DNA from: Chondrilla cf. caribensis
Taxonomy: Eukaryota; Porifera; Demospongiae; Chondrillida; Chondrillidae
NCBI GenBank assembly: GCA_964020155.1
Contig: OZ026554.1
Span: 3,033,827-3,097,826, forward strand
Length of the DNA: 64,000 bases
Direction: 5' to 3'
Every line of letters begins with the position of its first letter. Position 1 is the first letter of the stretch. The position numbers were made by a program, and so were the translations under genes. This document shows positions 1 through 13,238 of this stretch, piece by piece. Under the pieces are notes generated by a model. That model was not told the origin of the DNA. It saw nothing but the letters and a program-made list of their open reading frames with translations, and made no database searches.

Positions 1-437
1 CCCTCAAACTCAAGCCATTAGCGATGGCTAACAGTCTTTGACTGCTCCTCGTTATTGGCGCATCACTTGTTTGATCCACTACAGCATTAATAGGTACTAC
101 TACAAGTAGATACACTATTGAGATGGCCGAAAGATCGCATACACCATGTACTCAAAAGTAACGTTCACCTTCAAGGACGAATTACTTACTTGGATGAACG
201 TGTACAGGATTTGTGGGGACTATTTTGATTCAGTAGTTACGTTGCCGTTACCTGTGGTGTTACAGCCCAACCACGTGTGTCTGTTCACGCCCTCCAGGGG
301 CACCGCTAGAATTACCCCATCTAGTCCAACATGCTAGACCATACAGAAACCATGTCTTCTGGTTCGAACGCTGTACTGAGACATCTCGAGAAGGGAGCTG
401 TTTCATGGCCCTTTAATTATAAAGGGCAAACGGTAAT
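1..437. other. Unassigned sequence at left edge
   Basis: No gene or repeat could be recognised here. A short open frame at 146-337 (+) has no recognisable domain and no supporting splice structure. There is a small palindrome around 399-424 (gccctttaat followed by its complement). The inverted alpha-galactosidase exon copy starts at its right edge. Confidence 0.4.
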
Positions 438-547
438 CAGTCGTTGAATAATGGGTTAGTTAGGACCACGCAAATGGGTTGGAAATCCTGGAACCACTTC
501 CATTGTAGAGTGAATGACAGCGTGATCCGTGGTGCTGCTGATGCTAT
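438..547 (+). pseudogene. Alpha-galactosidase (GH27) exon 1 fragment, copy a
   Basis: Read on the + strand from about 441, this encodes the N-terminal GH27 segment, with the core MGWKSWNHFHC and ending ...RGAADAM. The segment corresponds to the start of the GH27 (alpha-galactosidase/NAGA) barrel. The signal-peptide codons present in copies b (804-962) and c (8627-8784) are missing. Sequence to the right (548-615) still matches the first intron of copy c, so this is a genomic, not processed, duplicate. The donor reads gtggta instead of the gtgagt seen in copy c. No downstream GH27 exons follow on this strand, so it is a stranded exon. It forms one arm of a large inverted repeat with copy b. 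Confidence 0.8.
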
Positions 548-909
548 GGTGGTATCCACTTCGTGTGGTTTGCTTGGATATGGGCAAGGACAAGTGGGTT
601 GGATAGTGCACTAAGGTAAAACTGTCAGTCTGTATTGATTCATAGATATTCCACCTGAAATGCATATAGGGTAGCGGAGCCATATCCCGGACACCTAATG
701 GTTCAGCTATGAACATAGGTTTGAACCATTAGGTGTCATATATATTATGCATTTCAGGTGGAATATCTATGAATCAATACAGACTGACAGTTTAATCCAA
801 TACCATAGCATCAGCAGCACCACGGATCACGCTGTCATTCACTCCACAGTGGAAGTGGTTCCAGGATTTCCAGCCCATTTGCTGGGCCCTAGCTAACCCA
901 TTATTCAAC
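438..909. repeat. Large inverted repeat built from alpha-galactosidase exon 1
   Basis: Two arms face each other around a centre near 697-735, where cacctaatggttc is answered by gaaccattaggtg. The inner arms (about 617-670 and 740-797) are nearly perfect complements. The outer arms are the two opposed copies of GH27 exon 1. The left arm keeps about 68 bp of intron (548-615) that the right arm lacks, plus a roughly 20-bp insertion near 670-693. The structure would fold into a long hairpin. Confidence 0.8.
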
Positions 910-962
910 GATTGAGTGCCACTTAGCACTGAGAAGGCCAAGAAAACAAGGAAACTATCCAT
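804..962 (-). pseudogene. Alpha-galactosidase (GH27) exon 1, copy b, open reading frame
   Basis: On the minus strand the ATG at 962 opens a 53-codon frame with no stop. It has a hydrophobic signal peptide (MDSFLVFLAFSVLSG) followed by the GH27 N-terminal block with MGWKSWNHFHC, ending at ATG before a GTATTG donor. It is the only one of the three exon-1 copies that is fully open. No GH27 exon 2-6 lies downstream (below 804), where the inverted copy a sits instead. It is either an orphan exon or the head of a tandem gene rearranged beyond the window edge. That it could still be transcribed is inference. Confidence 0.75.
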
Positions 963-1393
963 GACCTATACTGTACGTACGTAGTCACGCTCCCAATAAT
1001 GTAGTTTTCAGACCACTCTCTCTCTCGTGAGATATCTGGCGTGTTCCAATCACATGACATGCATACAATTACAACTTTAATTTAGAAAGTAATATAATCG
1101 ACTTCCCTTAGAAGCCCCTAAATATATATATATATTAATTTTAGTGACACCTTTTCAATGAATACACAGTAATTATTAAACAAATCAAACAGAAAATAAA
1201 CACATGAATACATACTGGATAAGATTGCGAGCTTTTGGAGATGCGGACAGTGCTCCTCCAAGGTTTGTTTATGTGGTCAAATTTCACGTTATTATAACAT
1301 TCTCACACCTATAATGATCATTGCGACAACAAGTACAGCACAAGATTCATGTATGCATGTATAATCGGCCAGCTTCAATTGTTATGTGTGTAT
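963..1393. other. AT-rich spacer without a gene
   Basis: This lies between exon-1 copy b and the 3' tail of the LINE. It contains low-complexity AT runs (about 1120-1140) and a possible CCAAT-like tccaatcacatga near 1045. It could be the old promoter region of alpha-galactosidase copy b. No coding frame is recognisable. Confidence 0.4.
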
Positions 1394-4300
1394 ACCTATG
1401 GTAGGATAGGATAGGATAGGATAGGATATCTTATTTTAACTGGGGAGGCCACTAGCCCAATGGGCTACTACTAAGGCACCCAGTGAATAAATACAAGAAA
1501 AGACATGCTATGCATAATAATAATAATAAATAAATAAAAATAATAGTAATAATAATCCTGTATAACTTATAATTCAATTTGAAATGATTATAATTAGAAT
1601 ATGAGAATTAAAATAAATTACATAAATGAGTTAGGTTGTTAGGGAGTTAGTTGTGATCGAGCAGCTCTAATGAAGGAACTCAGAGAAGAGGCCCCCTTGA
1701 TGTCAGCAGGAAGAGAGTTCCATGTTAGGGGACCACTGAATGAAAAAGCCTTCCTTCCGTAGTTGGTGGATGGCAGGGGCAGTTGCAGGTTGTTGGTAGA
1801 GCTGAATCGTGTTTGGTGACGGTGTACAGTTGATGATTGGCGAATAAGGGGTCTTAGGTAACCAGGATCAAGTTTGTTCAGGCATTTGTAGACCTGAATC
1901 ACTGAGTGCAGGTCTCTTCTTGATTTTAGAGTGGGTAGATTTAGGGTGACTCTTAGTTGTGTGGCTGAAGTAGTCCTTGGTTGTTTCAAGATGATGCGAC
2001 ACGCGTAGTTCTGTAGTCTTTCTAGCTTCTGTGCTTGAGTGGCAGTGCAACCAGATGACCAAACGGTATCACAATAATCAAAGGTAGGGATTATGTAGCT
2101 GTTATAGAACATGAGGAGTATCTTCTTTGGTAGAAACCAGGACATGCGCCTTAGTAAGTTGATGCTCCTGGTGACCTTGGCAGTAATGTGCTGAATATGG
2201 TCGTCCCATGAAAGATGGTGGTTGATAATACATCCAAGGAGCTTGAAAGATTTGACTTGATCAATCAGTAAGTTGTTCAGGCTGACATTCAGGGGCTGGG
2301 TCCGTCTCTTCGGTTGATGAATCAGCATACATTTGGTTTTATTGATATTCAATTGAAGGTTGTTGCTAGACATCCAGTTGTGACAGTCCTTGAGTACTGA
2401 TGTCAGAGTGTTGCTGATTTCTGTCACAGTAGAGCCAATTACATAGATAGTTGCATCGTCTGCAAAGAGGACAGTAGTGGTGTTATTGGGACAGATAGAA
2501 GGAAGATCATTTATATGAATACTAAATAAATTTGGGCCGAGTATGGATCCCTGAGGTACTCCGGATTTGATGGAGAGTGGTGTTGATGTAGCTCCAGAAA
2601 CAGTAGTGGAATGCGTACGACCTGAGACATAGGAAGTGAGCCAGTTGATGGTGGATGATGAGAGGCCATAGGTGGGCAGTTTAGACAACAAGATGTTGTG
2701 GTCGACAGTGTCGAATGCCTTGGCTACATCAAGAAAGAGGACACCAATCATCATGCCTGAGTCCAAGGACCGGTACCATTCATCAACAGTCCGCAGAAGG
2801 GTAGAGGCCGTTGAGTGTTTCGACCGAAATCCAGATTGGAGAGGATGTAGTAGATGGTTCCGTTCAAGGTGACTAGCAAGTTGCTTTTGTGCTGTTTGTT
2901 CGATAATTTTACTACAGGTGGGAAGGAGGGAGATGGGTCGGTAATTGAAAAGGTCACACCTGTCACCACTCTTGTGGAGTGGTTTGACTAATGCATGTTT
3001 CCAGCCTGCTGGATAGTGACCTGTAGTAAAAGAGGAGTTTATGATGTTAGTTAAAGGGGGTGCAAGTAAGTGGGCAGACTCCTTCAGTAGTCTTGGAGGT
3101 ATGTTGTCAGGACCAGTTGCTTTCCTTGTATTCAGGCTAGAGAGTAGGTCTTGACATTCCTCAATGGAAACTGGTAGGAGGTCTAGCGTTTCCTCATATG
3201 TACAGGGCGTTATAACTACAGGATGGCTTACAGGCCCATTAGACATGATTGACGTGATTGAAAAATGGCGGCAGGCAGGATCCCTCCTCTCGTTGGTGTT
3301 ATGTATCTCTTCGTTGCTATCAATAATTTATTTTCAGCAAAGCCTATGTTGTTAAGAGCTGTACCCGGAGATCAAGATGCTATTCTTTGCGCCCCGATTC
3401 TCGAGCTTAATTATGTTGAATGCGTCCTTGTGTCCATCGGCCGGAACGGCTTTCACCTCCAATCCACACGCGCTACCGTATCGATCAATCAGTACAGATT
3501 TGGACCTGACAGAAGAGGAGATAAGTATAGACCAAATATACTATTTGTCTATCTTTGTCTGTTACTATCAGGTGACATTGAGCTTAACCCTGGACCGACC
3601 TATAAATACCCGTGCGTAAGGTGCGAAAAGCCCGTAAGAAGGAACCAGAAAGGAATCCAGTGTGACACCTGTGACCAATGGTACCACTCAAACTGTGTTC
3701 CTATCTCAGATGCTGAATACTTTAGATTATCTAATTGTGATGATGTCTTCTCGTGTGCATTGTGTAGTCTACCCCGTCTGTCTGAAAGCTTCTTCACTTG
3801 TTCATCGACCTCAACATCACCACCACCACCACCACCATCACTACCACCTCATCGCCCATCCAATTGTAACTCATCAGCTACCAACCTCCTTGTAGTACAC
3901 ATGAACATTAGAAGCCTTCTCCCTCACCTCGACGAGCTGAAGATCACAGTTGGAAAGCTGAAACCAGACATATTGGCGATATCGGAAAGCTGGCTTGACA
4001 ATACCATTCACGACAATGAAATTTCTATTGATGGCTATCATAGCACCAGGCATGATCGTGACAGACGTGGTGGAGGTACTATCATCTATACTAGAGACCA
4101 TTTATCAACCAAAATCACCTTCATTAGAAATTCAATGACCACATCCTATGATTCCATATGGCTTGAAGTTTGTCACAGCTCCCTACCTTCAACTCTTCTC
4201 ATAGGGTGCATTTATCGTCCACCCAGCTGTCCAGCACAGTCAACTACAATGATGTTTTCTGAAATAGAAGAAGCTCTCTCACTTAAACACCGTGTTATCA

Positions 4301-5134
4301 TCTGTGGGGACCTAAACATCAATCTACTTAATAGATCTCATCCCTCTTGTATTCAACTTACCAATTTCCTCGAGTCTCATAATCTTCATCAACCTATTAC
4401 CGCCCCAACTAGAATCACCAGCACCAGTAGTACCCTCATCGACGTCTTTCTTGTCTCAGACCATCACCTAATCGAATCCTCAGGGGTCTCGAACATTGCC
4501 ATCTCTGACCATTTGCTTATCCATCTCACACTGACGTGGAAACGGCCAAAAGCCAAATCCCTGATGATCACTAAGAGATCCTTCAAGCACTTCGACAGAT
4601 CTCACTTCCAATCAGATCTACAAAACATTCCCTGGTCAGTCTTAGACATCTTCGACTCACCCGACGACAAGCTCTATTGTTTTGAGATGCTATTTAATGG
4701 CTGTCTAGATGATCATGCCCCATGGAGGACATTTAGATCACGAAAGAAAAGGCTCCCTTGGATCACACCATCCATCCTCAAATCCATAGATCTTAGGAAT
4801 AAACTCTTAAAGCACTTCAAGCAACAGCCATGCCCAAATACCTGGTCCATCTACAAGCACCAGAGAAACCAAGTCACTCGGCTCTTACGTGACAGCAAAA
4901 AGCAGCACTTCACATCCCTTATTAATGGATCAGTGCCCCCCTCCAAACTATGGGATTGTCTTAAGAGTGCACTACCATCTGGTCCTTCATCTGTCGATGG
5001 ATTTCTGCATCAAGACCCTGCTGTGGTAGCAGAAACATTCAACAAACACTTCAACTCTGTATCATCTGCGTCATCAGTGTTAACAGTACTACCTACAAAG
5101 GATCCTAAGGTTCCTTTGAGCCATCTATGGTCAC
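1394..5134 (-). mobile_element. CR1/L2-like LINE with 5' inversion (twin-priming structure)
   Basis: The element has two halves in opposite orientation. The RT half runs on the minus strand (3246 down to 1639) and is followed by a 3' UTR with a conserved hairpin (agcccaatgggct near 1453-1466) and a pentanucleotide tail (TAGGA)n on the + strand at about 1402-1427. The PHD-endonuclease half runs on the + strand (3265-5142). Only 18 bp separate the two start codons. In minus orientation the order is inverted 5' segment, then sense 3' segment and tail, which is the layout expected of twin priming during target-primed reverse transcription. Both halves are open, suggesting a young insertion. The right end abuts the stop codon of the alpha-galactosidase pseudogene. 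Confidence 0.85.
1639..3246 (-). CDS. LINE reverse transcriptase segment (535 aa)
   Basis: This is the reverse transcriptase of a CR1/L2-like non-LTR retrotransposon, which copies the element RNA at the nicked target. The frame is fully open. Visible RT blocks, in order: KATGPDNIPPRLLKE, YRPISLLPTCSKIIE, LFLDVAKAFDTVDH, GVPQGSILGP and the catalytic FADDA. The C-terminal region ends with WNSLPADIK, typical of CR1-like elements. The N-terminus corresponds to the start of the RT region only; the endonuclease that normally precedes it is inverted next door. The ATG at 3246 is probably fortuitous, because in an intact element this protein would be continuous with the endonuclease. Confidence 0.9.
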   Translation of the reverse strand: MSNGPVSHPVVITPCTYEETLDLLPVSIEECQDLLSSLNTRKATGPDNIPPRLLKESAHLLAPPLTNIINSSFTTGHYPAGWKHALVKPLHKSGDRCDLFNYRPISLLPTCSKIIEQTAQKQLASHLERNHLLHPLQSGFRSKHSTASTLLRTVDEWYRSLDSGMMIGVLFLDVAKAFDTVDHNILLSKLPTYGLSSSTINWLTSYVSGRTHSTTVSGATSTPLSIKSGVPQGSILGPNLFSIHINDLPSICPNNTTTVLFADDATIYVIGSTVTEISNTLTSVLKDCHNWMSSNNLQLNINKTKCMLIHQPKRRTQPLNVSLNNLLIDQVKSFKLLGCIINHHLSWDDHIQHITAKVTRSINLLRRMSWFLPKKILLMFYNSYIIPTFDYCDTVWSSGCTATQAQKLERLQNYACRIILKQPRTTSATQLRVTLNLPTLKSRRDLHSVIQVYKCLNKLDPGYLRPLIRQSSTVHRHQTRFSSTNNLQLPLPSTNYGRKAFSFSGPLTWNSLPADIKGASSLSSFIRAARSQLTP

Positions 5135-5142
5135 TCATTTAG
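3265..5142 (+). CDS. LINE PHD finger-endonuclease segment with N-terminal 2A-like motif (625 aa)
   Basis: This is the N-terminal part of a CR1/L2-like ORF2. Residues 1-90 are unassigned. A hydrophobic stretch near residues 91-103 leads into GDIELNPGP (about residues 103-111), a 2A-like ribosome-skipping motif. A PHD-type zinc finger follows (about residues 116-165: CVRC, CDTCDQWYH, CALC). After a Ser/Pro-rich linker comes an APE-type endonuclease (about residues 205-420). Its motifs are HMNIRS, AISESWL, GDLNIN and ISDHLL, so the catalytic residues are present. The frame continues past the endonuclease and stops at 5142, at the junction with the alpha-galactosidase 3' end. The last codons may therefore be host sequence. 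The ATG at 3265 is only 18 bp from the opposed RT start. Confidence 0.88.
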   Translation: MAAGRIPPLVGVMYLFVAINNLFSAKPMLLRAVPGDQDAILCAPILELNYVECVLVSIGRNGFHLQSTRATVSINQYRFGPDRRGDKYRPNILFVYLCLLLSGDIELNPGPTYKYPCVRCEKPVRRNQKGIQCDTCDQWYHSNCVPISDAEYFRLSNCDDVFSCALCSLPRLSESFFTCSSTSTSPPPPPPSLPPHRPSNCNSSATNLLVVHMNIRSLLPHLDELKITVGKLKPDILAISESWLDNTIHDNEISIDGYHSTRHDRDRRGGGTIIYTRDHLSTKITFIRNSMTTSYDSIWLEVCHSSLPSTLLIGCIYRPPSCPAQSTTMMFSEIEEALSLKHRVIICGDLNINLLNRSHPSCIQLTNFLESHNLHQPITAPTRITSTSSTLIDVFLVSDHHLIESSGVSNIAISDHLLIHLTLTWKRPKAKSLMITKRSFKHFDRSHFQSDLQNIPWSVLDIFDSPDDKLYCFEMLFNGCLDDHAPWRTFRSRKKRLPWITPSILKSIDLRNKLLKHFKQQPCPNTWSIYKHQRNQVTRLLRDSKKQHFTSLINGSVPPSKLWDCLKSALPSGPSSVDGFLHQDPAVVAETFNKHFNSVSSASSVLTVLPTKDPKVPLSHLWSLI

Positions 5143-5567
5143 GAGTAAGTTTGAACATGACCACTCCATGAGGGGGTACAGAGCCGGGCACTTTCCCTGA
5201 CATCACTCCGGCATCCTTGTGGAGCCACAGGTCATGTGCCGAGGCCTGCTGGGATTGGAGACCAACGGTCTTGAAGTCTGTGGTGATGGTTGAAGTGTTG
5301 CTGTCGTCTAGGTTCAGCAGAATGACAGCAACCGAGCCTCCAGACAGGGGACCAGCCCACACTTGTTCTTTGGAGTCACTGCTGCTCCACACCATGTGAC
5401 CTTGAACACCTTTCGAGAGACAAAAGAAGTACTCAAACAAGTAGGGACAACTGATGAGCTAGATACAACACAGGTTTTTGCTCAGTAAGGGGAATTTCTA
5501 TCTGTGGAAGGAGGGGGAAGGGAATGCCCCCCCCCTCCTTGAAGTATTTGCCAAAATTGACTTATTA

Positions 5568-5695
5568 AACATGCACACACACATACACACATGTATATTA
5601 TACACACATAGCCAACACACAAACACACACACAACAACACACACAAGCACACCACATACAGACACAAACACATACACGCATGCATGCATGCACAC
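5568..5695. repeat. Imperfect CA-rich microsatellite
   Basis: A run of cacacacaca with interruptions lies inside the last intron of the alpha-galactosidase pseudogene. The open frames across it are low-complexity artefacts. Confidence 0.85.
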
Positions 5696-7308
5696 ACTGA
5701 AATTGTACACAGGCAGCAGCTGTATGATCCTCCAAACATACATCTTCTAATGAAATTCTGGATCATAGTAATATATTGTGAATTAACAAGTGTTATGATG
5801 TGTGAAACATACCCAAAGAATCTTGATTAACTGCAATCTTCGGAGTTACTCAATATTTCCAGTGTATCATTGGACATTGATGACATATCACAGCCAATCA
5901 ACAGAGGAGCCTTAGCCAAACACCAGAGACTGAAGTGTATCATGTACTCACTTTTTGACATTCCTCCGTTCCCAATCTCCAGCATGTCCGGGTCATTCCA
6001 TCTACCAGGACCAGTATAATTCCACCACTTGTCGTTTGCAAGAATCCTACCCACAAAGTACAACATAACAAACGACTCAAAGAAGACCCCTCACTTAAAC
6101 ACAAAGATCCACAATAGATACATTTACACATACTGCACACAGGTAGGTACATGTACTTACTAATCTTGTTCTTCCAGTTGTCCTGAATGCCCCTGTAGTC
6201 CTCCAGCTGTTACCAACAGCAGGTGCCCATGTAGCAGGGTCCTCCGCACCCCCTCACACAAAGAATACAAGATCGGCCGGCCAGTTTTATTCAAAACATC
6301 CCGCATTATGGGATAGCGAATCTTGACATCAATACCTTAAAGGTTGAAGTAAAAACTTTAAATCAATTCCAATTCTTGAGTTGTGCAAACAGGAAAGCAT
6401 CAAGAAAAGTGTGTCTATATCATGATAACCAAAAGGTTAAGACCAAAGTTAAAATCCATGTAATCAGGTGTCCTTGATTTCTTGGTATAGGAACACTGGT
6501 ATAGCAACACTGGCATAGCTGGAAGGACTGGTACAACAGCTGGGGTACAGGAGTAGTGGTATAGGAACAGTGGTTTGAACCAAAATGAACATGTAAGTAA
6601 AGACCACACTCATCACCACAACCAAGTGATCTATTTTCCCAGACTTGCAGGCTTGGGTGAATCCTTCATACATGTATGCATAATCTATTCAACTCACTAA
6701 GAGCAACATTCACACACCTTCACCATAGCAATTATCATACTTTAGATAATCAACCTGCCAAGAAGCATATGTCTCTGCATCGTTGGTTTCATACCCAAGA
6801 GAACCTGGATGACCTGTAACAGGACACGATACAAACATACATAATGTACGCAAGACAACAAAGTGAATATTAGGCCTGCATGTGTGAAAATTGCAATAAT
6901 ACGCAATAATATCATCATCCACTTCTATTATAATAGTGATAATGATAAAGAGTTGAGTGTTATTGTGAAACTCTAGCTTCCACTCTCGTTTACTTATAGA
7001 GAAATTGCATATGTTAACGTTTTTAGCTTAGACTATAGACTGGACCAATTTGTATATTGCTTATACACATACGTATGTACCTTTGTTAGTTTGATAGTCT
7101 TTTCCATCTAATTTTATCATGCATCAAATTAAGTATAATGTTTCGATCATATGATTATCGTGATAATAGTGATGAAATGCCTGTTATTAGGATGTAGGTT
7201 TGAGAATTATGCCACAAATGTATTTAATACATTATAATAACTCTCAACCTTTGAATATTACTGAGTGGATAAACGATATATATGTACAGTATAGTCTAAA
7301 TTGAAATA

Positions 7309-7467
7309 CAGTGGATACTCGTTAATCTGCTGCAATGTGTTTTCAAAGAATATGGTGGATTAACAAGTTTGGCGGATTAACTGGATATTCATCGGTACTG
7401 GTACATTATATTAGTACTGGGAAATTGTGGCGGATTAAAGGTTTGGTGGATTAACGTGAATTCACTG
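7309..7467. mobile_element. MITE-like element, 159 bp, TA-flanked
   Basis: It starts CAGTGGATACTCGTTAATC and ends GATTAACGTGAATTCACTG, imperfect terminal inverted repeats. TA lies on both sides (7307-7308 and 7468-7469). The interior repeats the ggcggattaa word several times. TA target duplication and CAGT...ACTG ends fit a non-autonomous Tc1/mariner or pogo-like element. It lies in intron 2 of the alpha-galactosidase pseudogene. Confidence 0.7.
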
Positions 7468-8784
7468 TAGCTCACCAATCAATTTGAAGGCTTCTCAAAT
7501 CTATAATTCTTATCTGAGGTACTTGCTATACAATAGCACCTTAAAGGAAGTAGTTGACAAAGTGTACATGAACCGAATGAAGTGTATGTGCTAACCAAGG
7601 GGTATACTAGATAAGTGTTTCACAGTAAATGTTAACCTAACTGGGAGTGTTTACTACAAACGTACAACAGTGGGACAATACTCTGGAATATTCACTGTGA
7701 GCAAAGACTGCAATAACTCCCAAATAGACATACTACAGAAACAACCCAAATGCAGATTAATTAAGTATATAATCCACTACATATGATGCTTGAGATTGTG
7801 TTCATATTTTTGTTATTTTAAGCACTCAATCCGTCTCAATAAGAAAAAACTATATGCAATTGAAATAATGATTTGAATTTACTACAATATTTGCATAATG
7901 ATTAGGGGAAGTTGCATGATTAAATGCAAGGTGTGATGTCAGGCTTATCACACCATAGGACGGGGTATTCAACTAGCTATGCATATCAGCCATGAACACA
8001 CACACCTGCACAAGTTCTCAACCCAGCAGAGCTGTAGAGACCAAACTTCAACCCCTTACTGTGGATGTACTGGATGAGGTCAGTCATGTTAGGGAAGGTG
8101 GTAGGATCAGATTGGATGGCACCGCTGGAACAGCGGCTCTTCTGCCAGCAATCATCGATATTGATATACTGATAGCCAACTTTATTCAGGCCACTAGATA
8201 CCTGTACACATGTCAAGCAGAGCAAAGCAATACATATTAACAGGTAATCCTGTATACATTCCACTATGTGTCACACAAGTATACACGCAGTTCATACGAA
8301 TGAATGTACATGTAAAAGATAAAACTAGGTAATTCCTACCACTTGTGAATAACCAGCACATGGGAACCAAGTGGCTGACTTCACTGTCAGGTAAGTTTCA
8401 GCCAAAGGGTATCGTTACCAGGTGAACACTGTAATAGCAAAAATAGCAGTAAATAGCTTCGTGTTTCGAAGCAGGAAAGGGTGTATTCCCAAATTACCGG
8501 AATATTACCGCGATCGGAATCACTCCACGTCCACTTCACCTTAGTATACCAGCCAACTCATTTGTCCTCATACAACCAACTCACGATTGCCAGTATCCAA
8601 GCAAACCACACGAAGTGGTTACTCACCATAGCATCAGCAGCACCACGGATCATGCCGTCATTCATGCACTCCACAGTGGAAGTGGTTTCAGGAATTCCAA
8701 CCCATTTGCGGGGTCCTAGCTAACCCATTATTCAACGATTGAGTGCCGCTTAGCACTGAGAAGACCAAGAAAACAACTATCCAT

Positions 8785-9041
8785 GACTTTTCCACAGAAC
8801 GAGCTGACGAGTAACATCACGTCTTCCGCACTTTCCGCCCATGGCCCATGGGGCGTGTGCGGAGACGGGCTAGCTATACAGCTAGACTACGTTATGTAGC
8901 GAACTACCTTCGAGAAATCGCTTCTGTATACGAGTAATCTGGACCGGTTCCGTTCAACTCGCAGTCTAGCCAGCTGGACTATTCCATTCGATTGTACATG
9001 CAGGTTTTGCATTGTACATCTACCCCATACTTAAGTTCTAA
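8785..9041. promoter_or_regulatory. Head-to-head spacer between alpha-galactosidase pseudogene and DECR1 copy 1
   Basis: This 257-bp segment separates two divergently oriented start codons and is richer in GC than its surroundings (gcccatggcccatggggcg near 8838). It is likely to hold the promoter of the downstream reductase and the remains of the alpha-galactosidase promoter. No specific factor site is claimed. Confidence 0.5.
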
Positions 9042-12612
<3,571 letters not shown>

Positions 12613-13238
12613 TACAAGTATGGTATCCATATTATATATAGACAAATGGAATAAAACTTCAGCATCGAACCAAGTGTTTGCTTTATCTAATGTGTACTTT
12701 TGGATTCAATTGCATAATAATGGTATAATATTTGTTACGATCAATATTAATATTTATATCAGGGCTCTCATGTGCTTGTATGCTATGGCTGAAACCAATC
12801 AATAATCAACATTAAACCTATGAGTTGCAGTCTGTTGTGCTTTATACGTAGGTATGATTAAAATTCCTTCCACGTATTGTTATTATATGTATTTTGTAAT
12901 TCTGAAGATGAGCGGTTTTCCCAATGTTGTATACTAAGTTTAAGTTTGCAAAGTTTGCACAAGTTACATATTACATAGAAAGTGCATCCAGAGTGAGCTC
13001 GAGGACACTACGCTCTTGTATGAATAAACTTGAAAAGTGAATAAATATAATATTATTATGCTTGGCAGAAGCTATACATTTGATGTATTGGGCATTGGGT
13101 TATACATTCGATCTGTTCAATGGTTGAAAATGAGAATAGATTATTAATTGTAATGTATAATACTATAGCAATAATATAAGTTCATTATGCAATCCTATCT
13201 AGACGTGTTGTTATAATTCCACTGTTCAAGTAATAAAG
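12613..13238. other. Convergent 3' region between DECR1 copy 1 and fasciclin copy 1
   Basis: Both flanking genes end here. It is AT-rich and contains poly(A)-signal-like words (aataaaac near 12650, aataaa near 13023 and 13233). No gene is seen. Confidence 0.5.

Larger units (their letters stand above)
5135..8784 (-). pseudogene. GH27 alpha-galactosidase/NAGA-like pseudogene, six exons
   Basis: The family comprises lysosomal glycosidases that remove terminal alpha-galactose or alpha-N-acetylgalactosamine. Exons on the minus strand are 8627-8784, 8006-8201, 6718-6813, 6161-6335, 5813-6046 and 5135-5421. Recognisable blocks are YQYINIDDCW (exon 2), the catalytic segment LKYDNCYGE (exon 3), GRPILYSLCE (exon 4), [17 protein letters not shown] (exon 5) and a complete C-terminal domain (exon 6). 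Lesions relative to copies a and b or the family: exon 1 has a 5-bp deletion in the signal peptide, a TGG-to-TGA stop in the GWNSW block and a 4-bp insertion. Exon 4 lacks a base after CE (Trp codon lost) and another near its end. Exon 5 lacks two bases before the conserved AVNQD block, creating a stop. Exons 2, 3 and 6 look intact. Assembly indels are an alternative, but neighbouring genes are clean. Confidence 0.8.

Noticed and set aside
3520..3600. 2A motif as a sign of an integrated RNA virus
   Set aside because: It is in frame with a PHD finger and an APE endonuclease of a non-LTR retrotransposon; no viral domain is present.
5482..5766. Open frames across the CA-rich region on both strands
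   Set aside because: They are products of dinucleotide repeat composition inside an intron.
8481..8723. An 80-codon + strand frame upstream of DECR1
   Set aside because: It is the antisense shadow of alpha-galactosidase exon 1 and its intron; the same shadow exists at 456-716.
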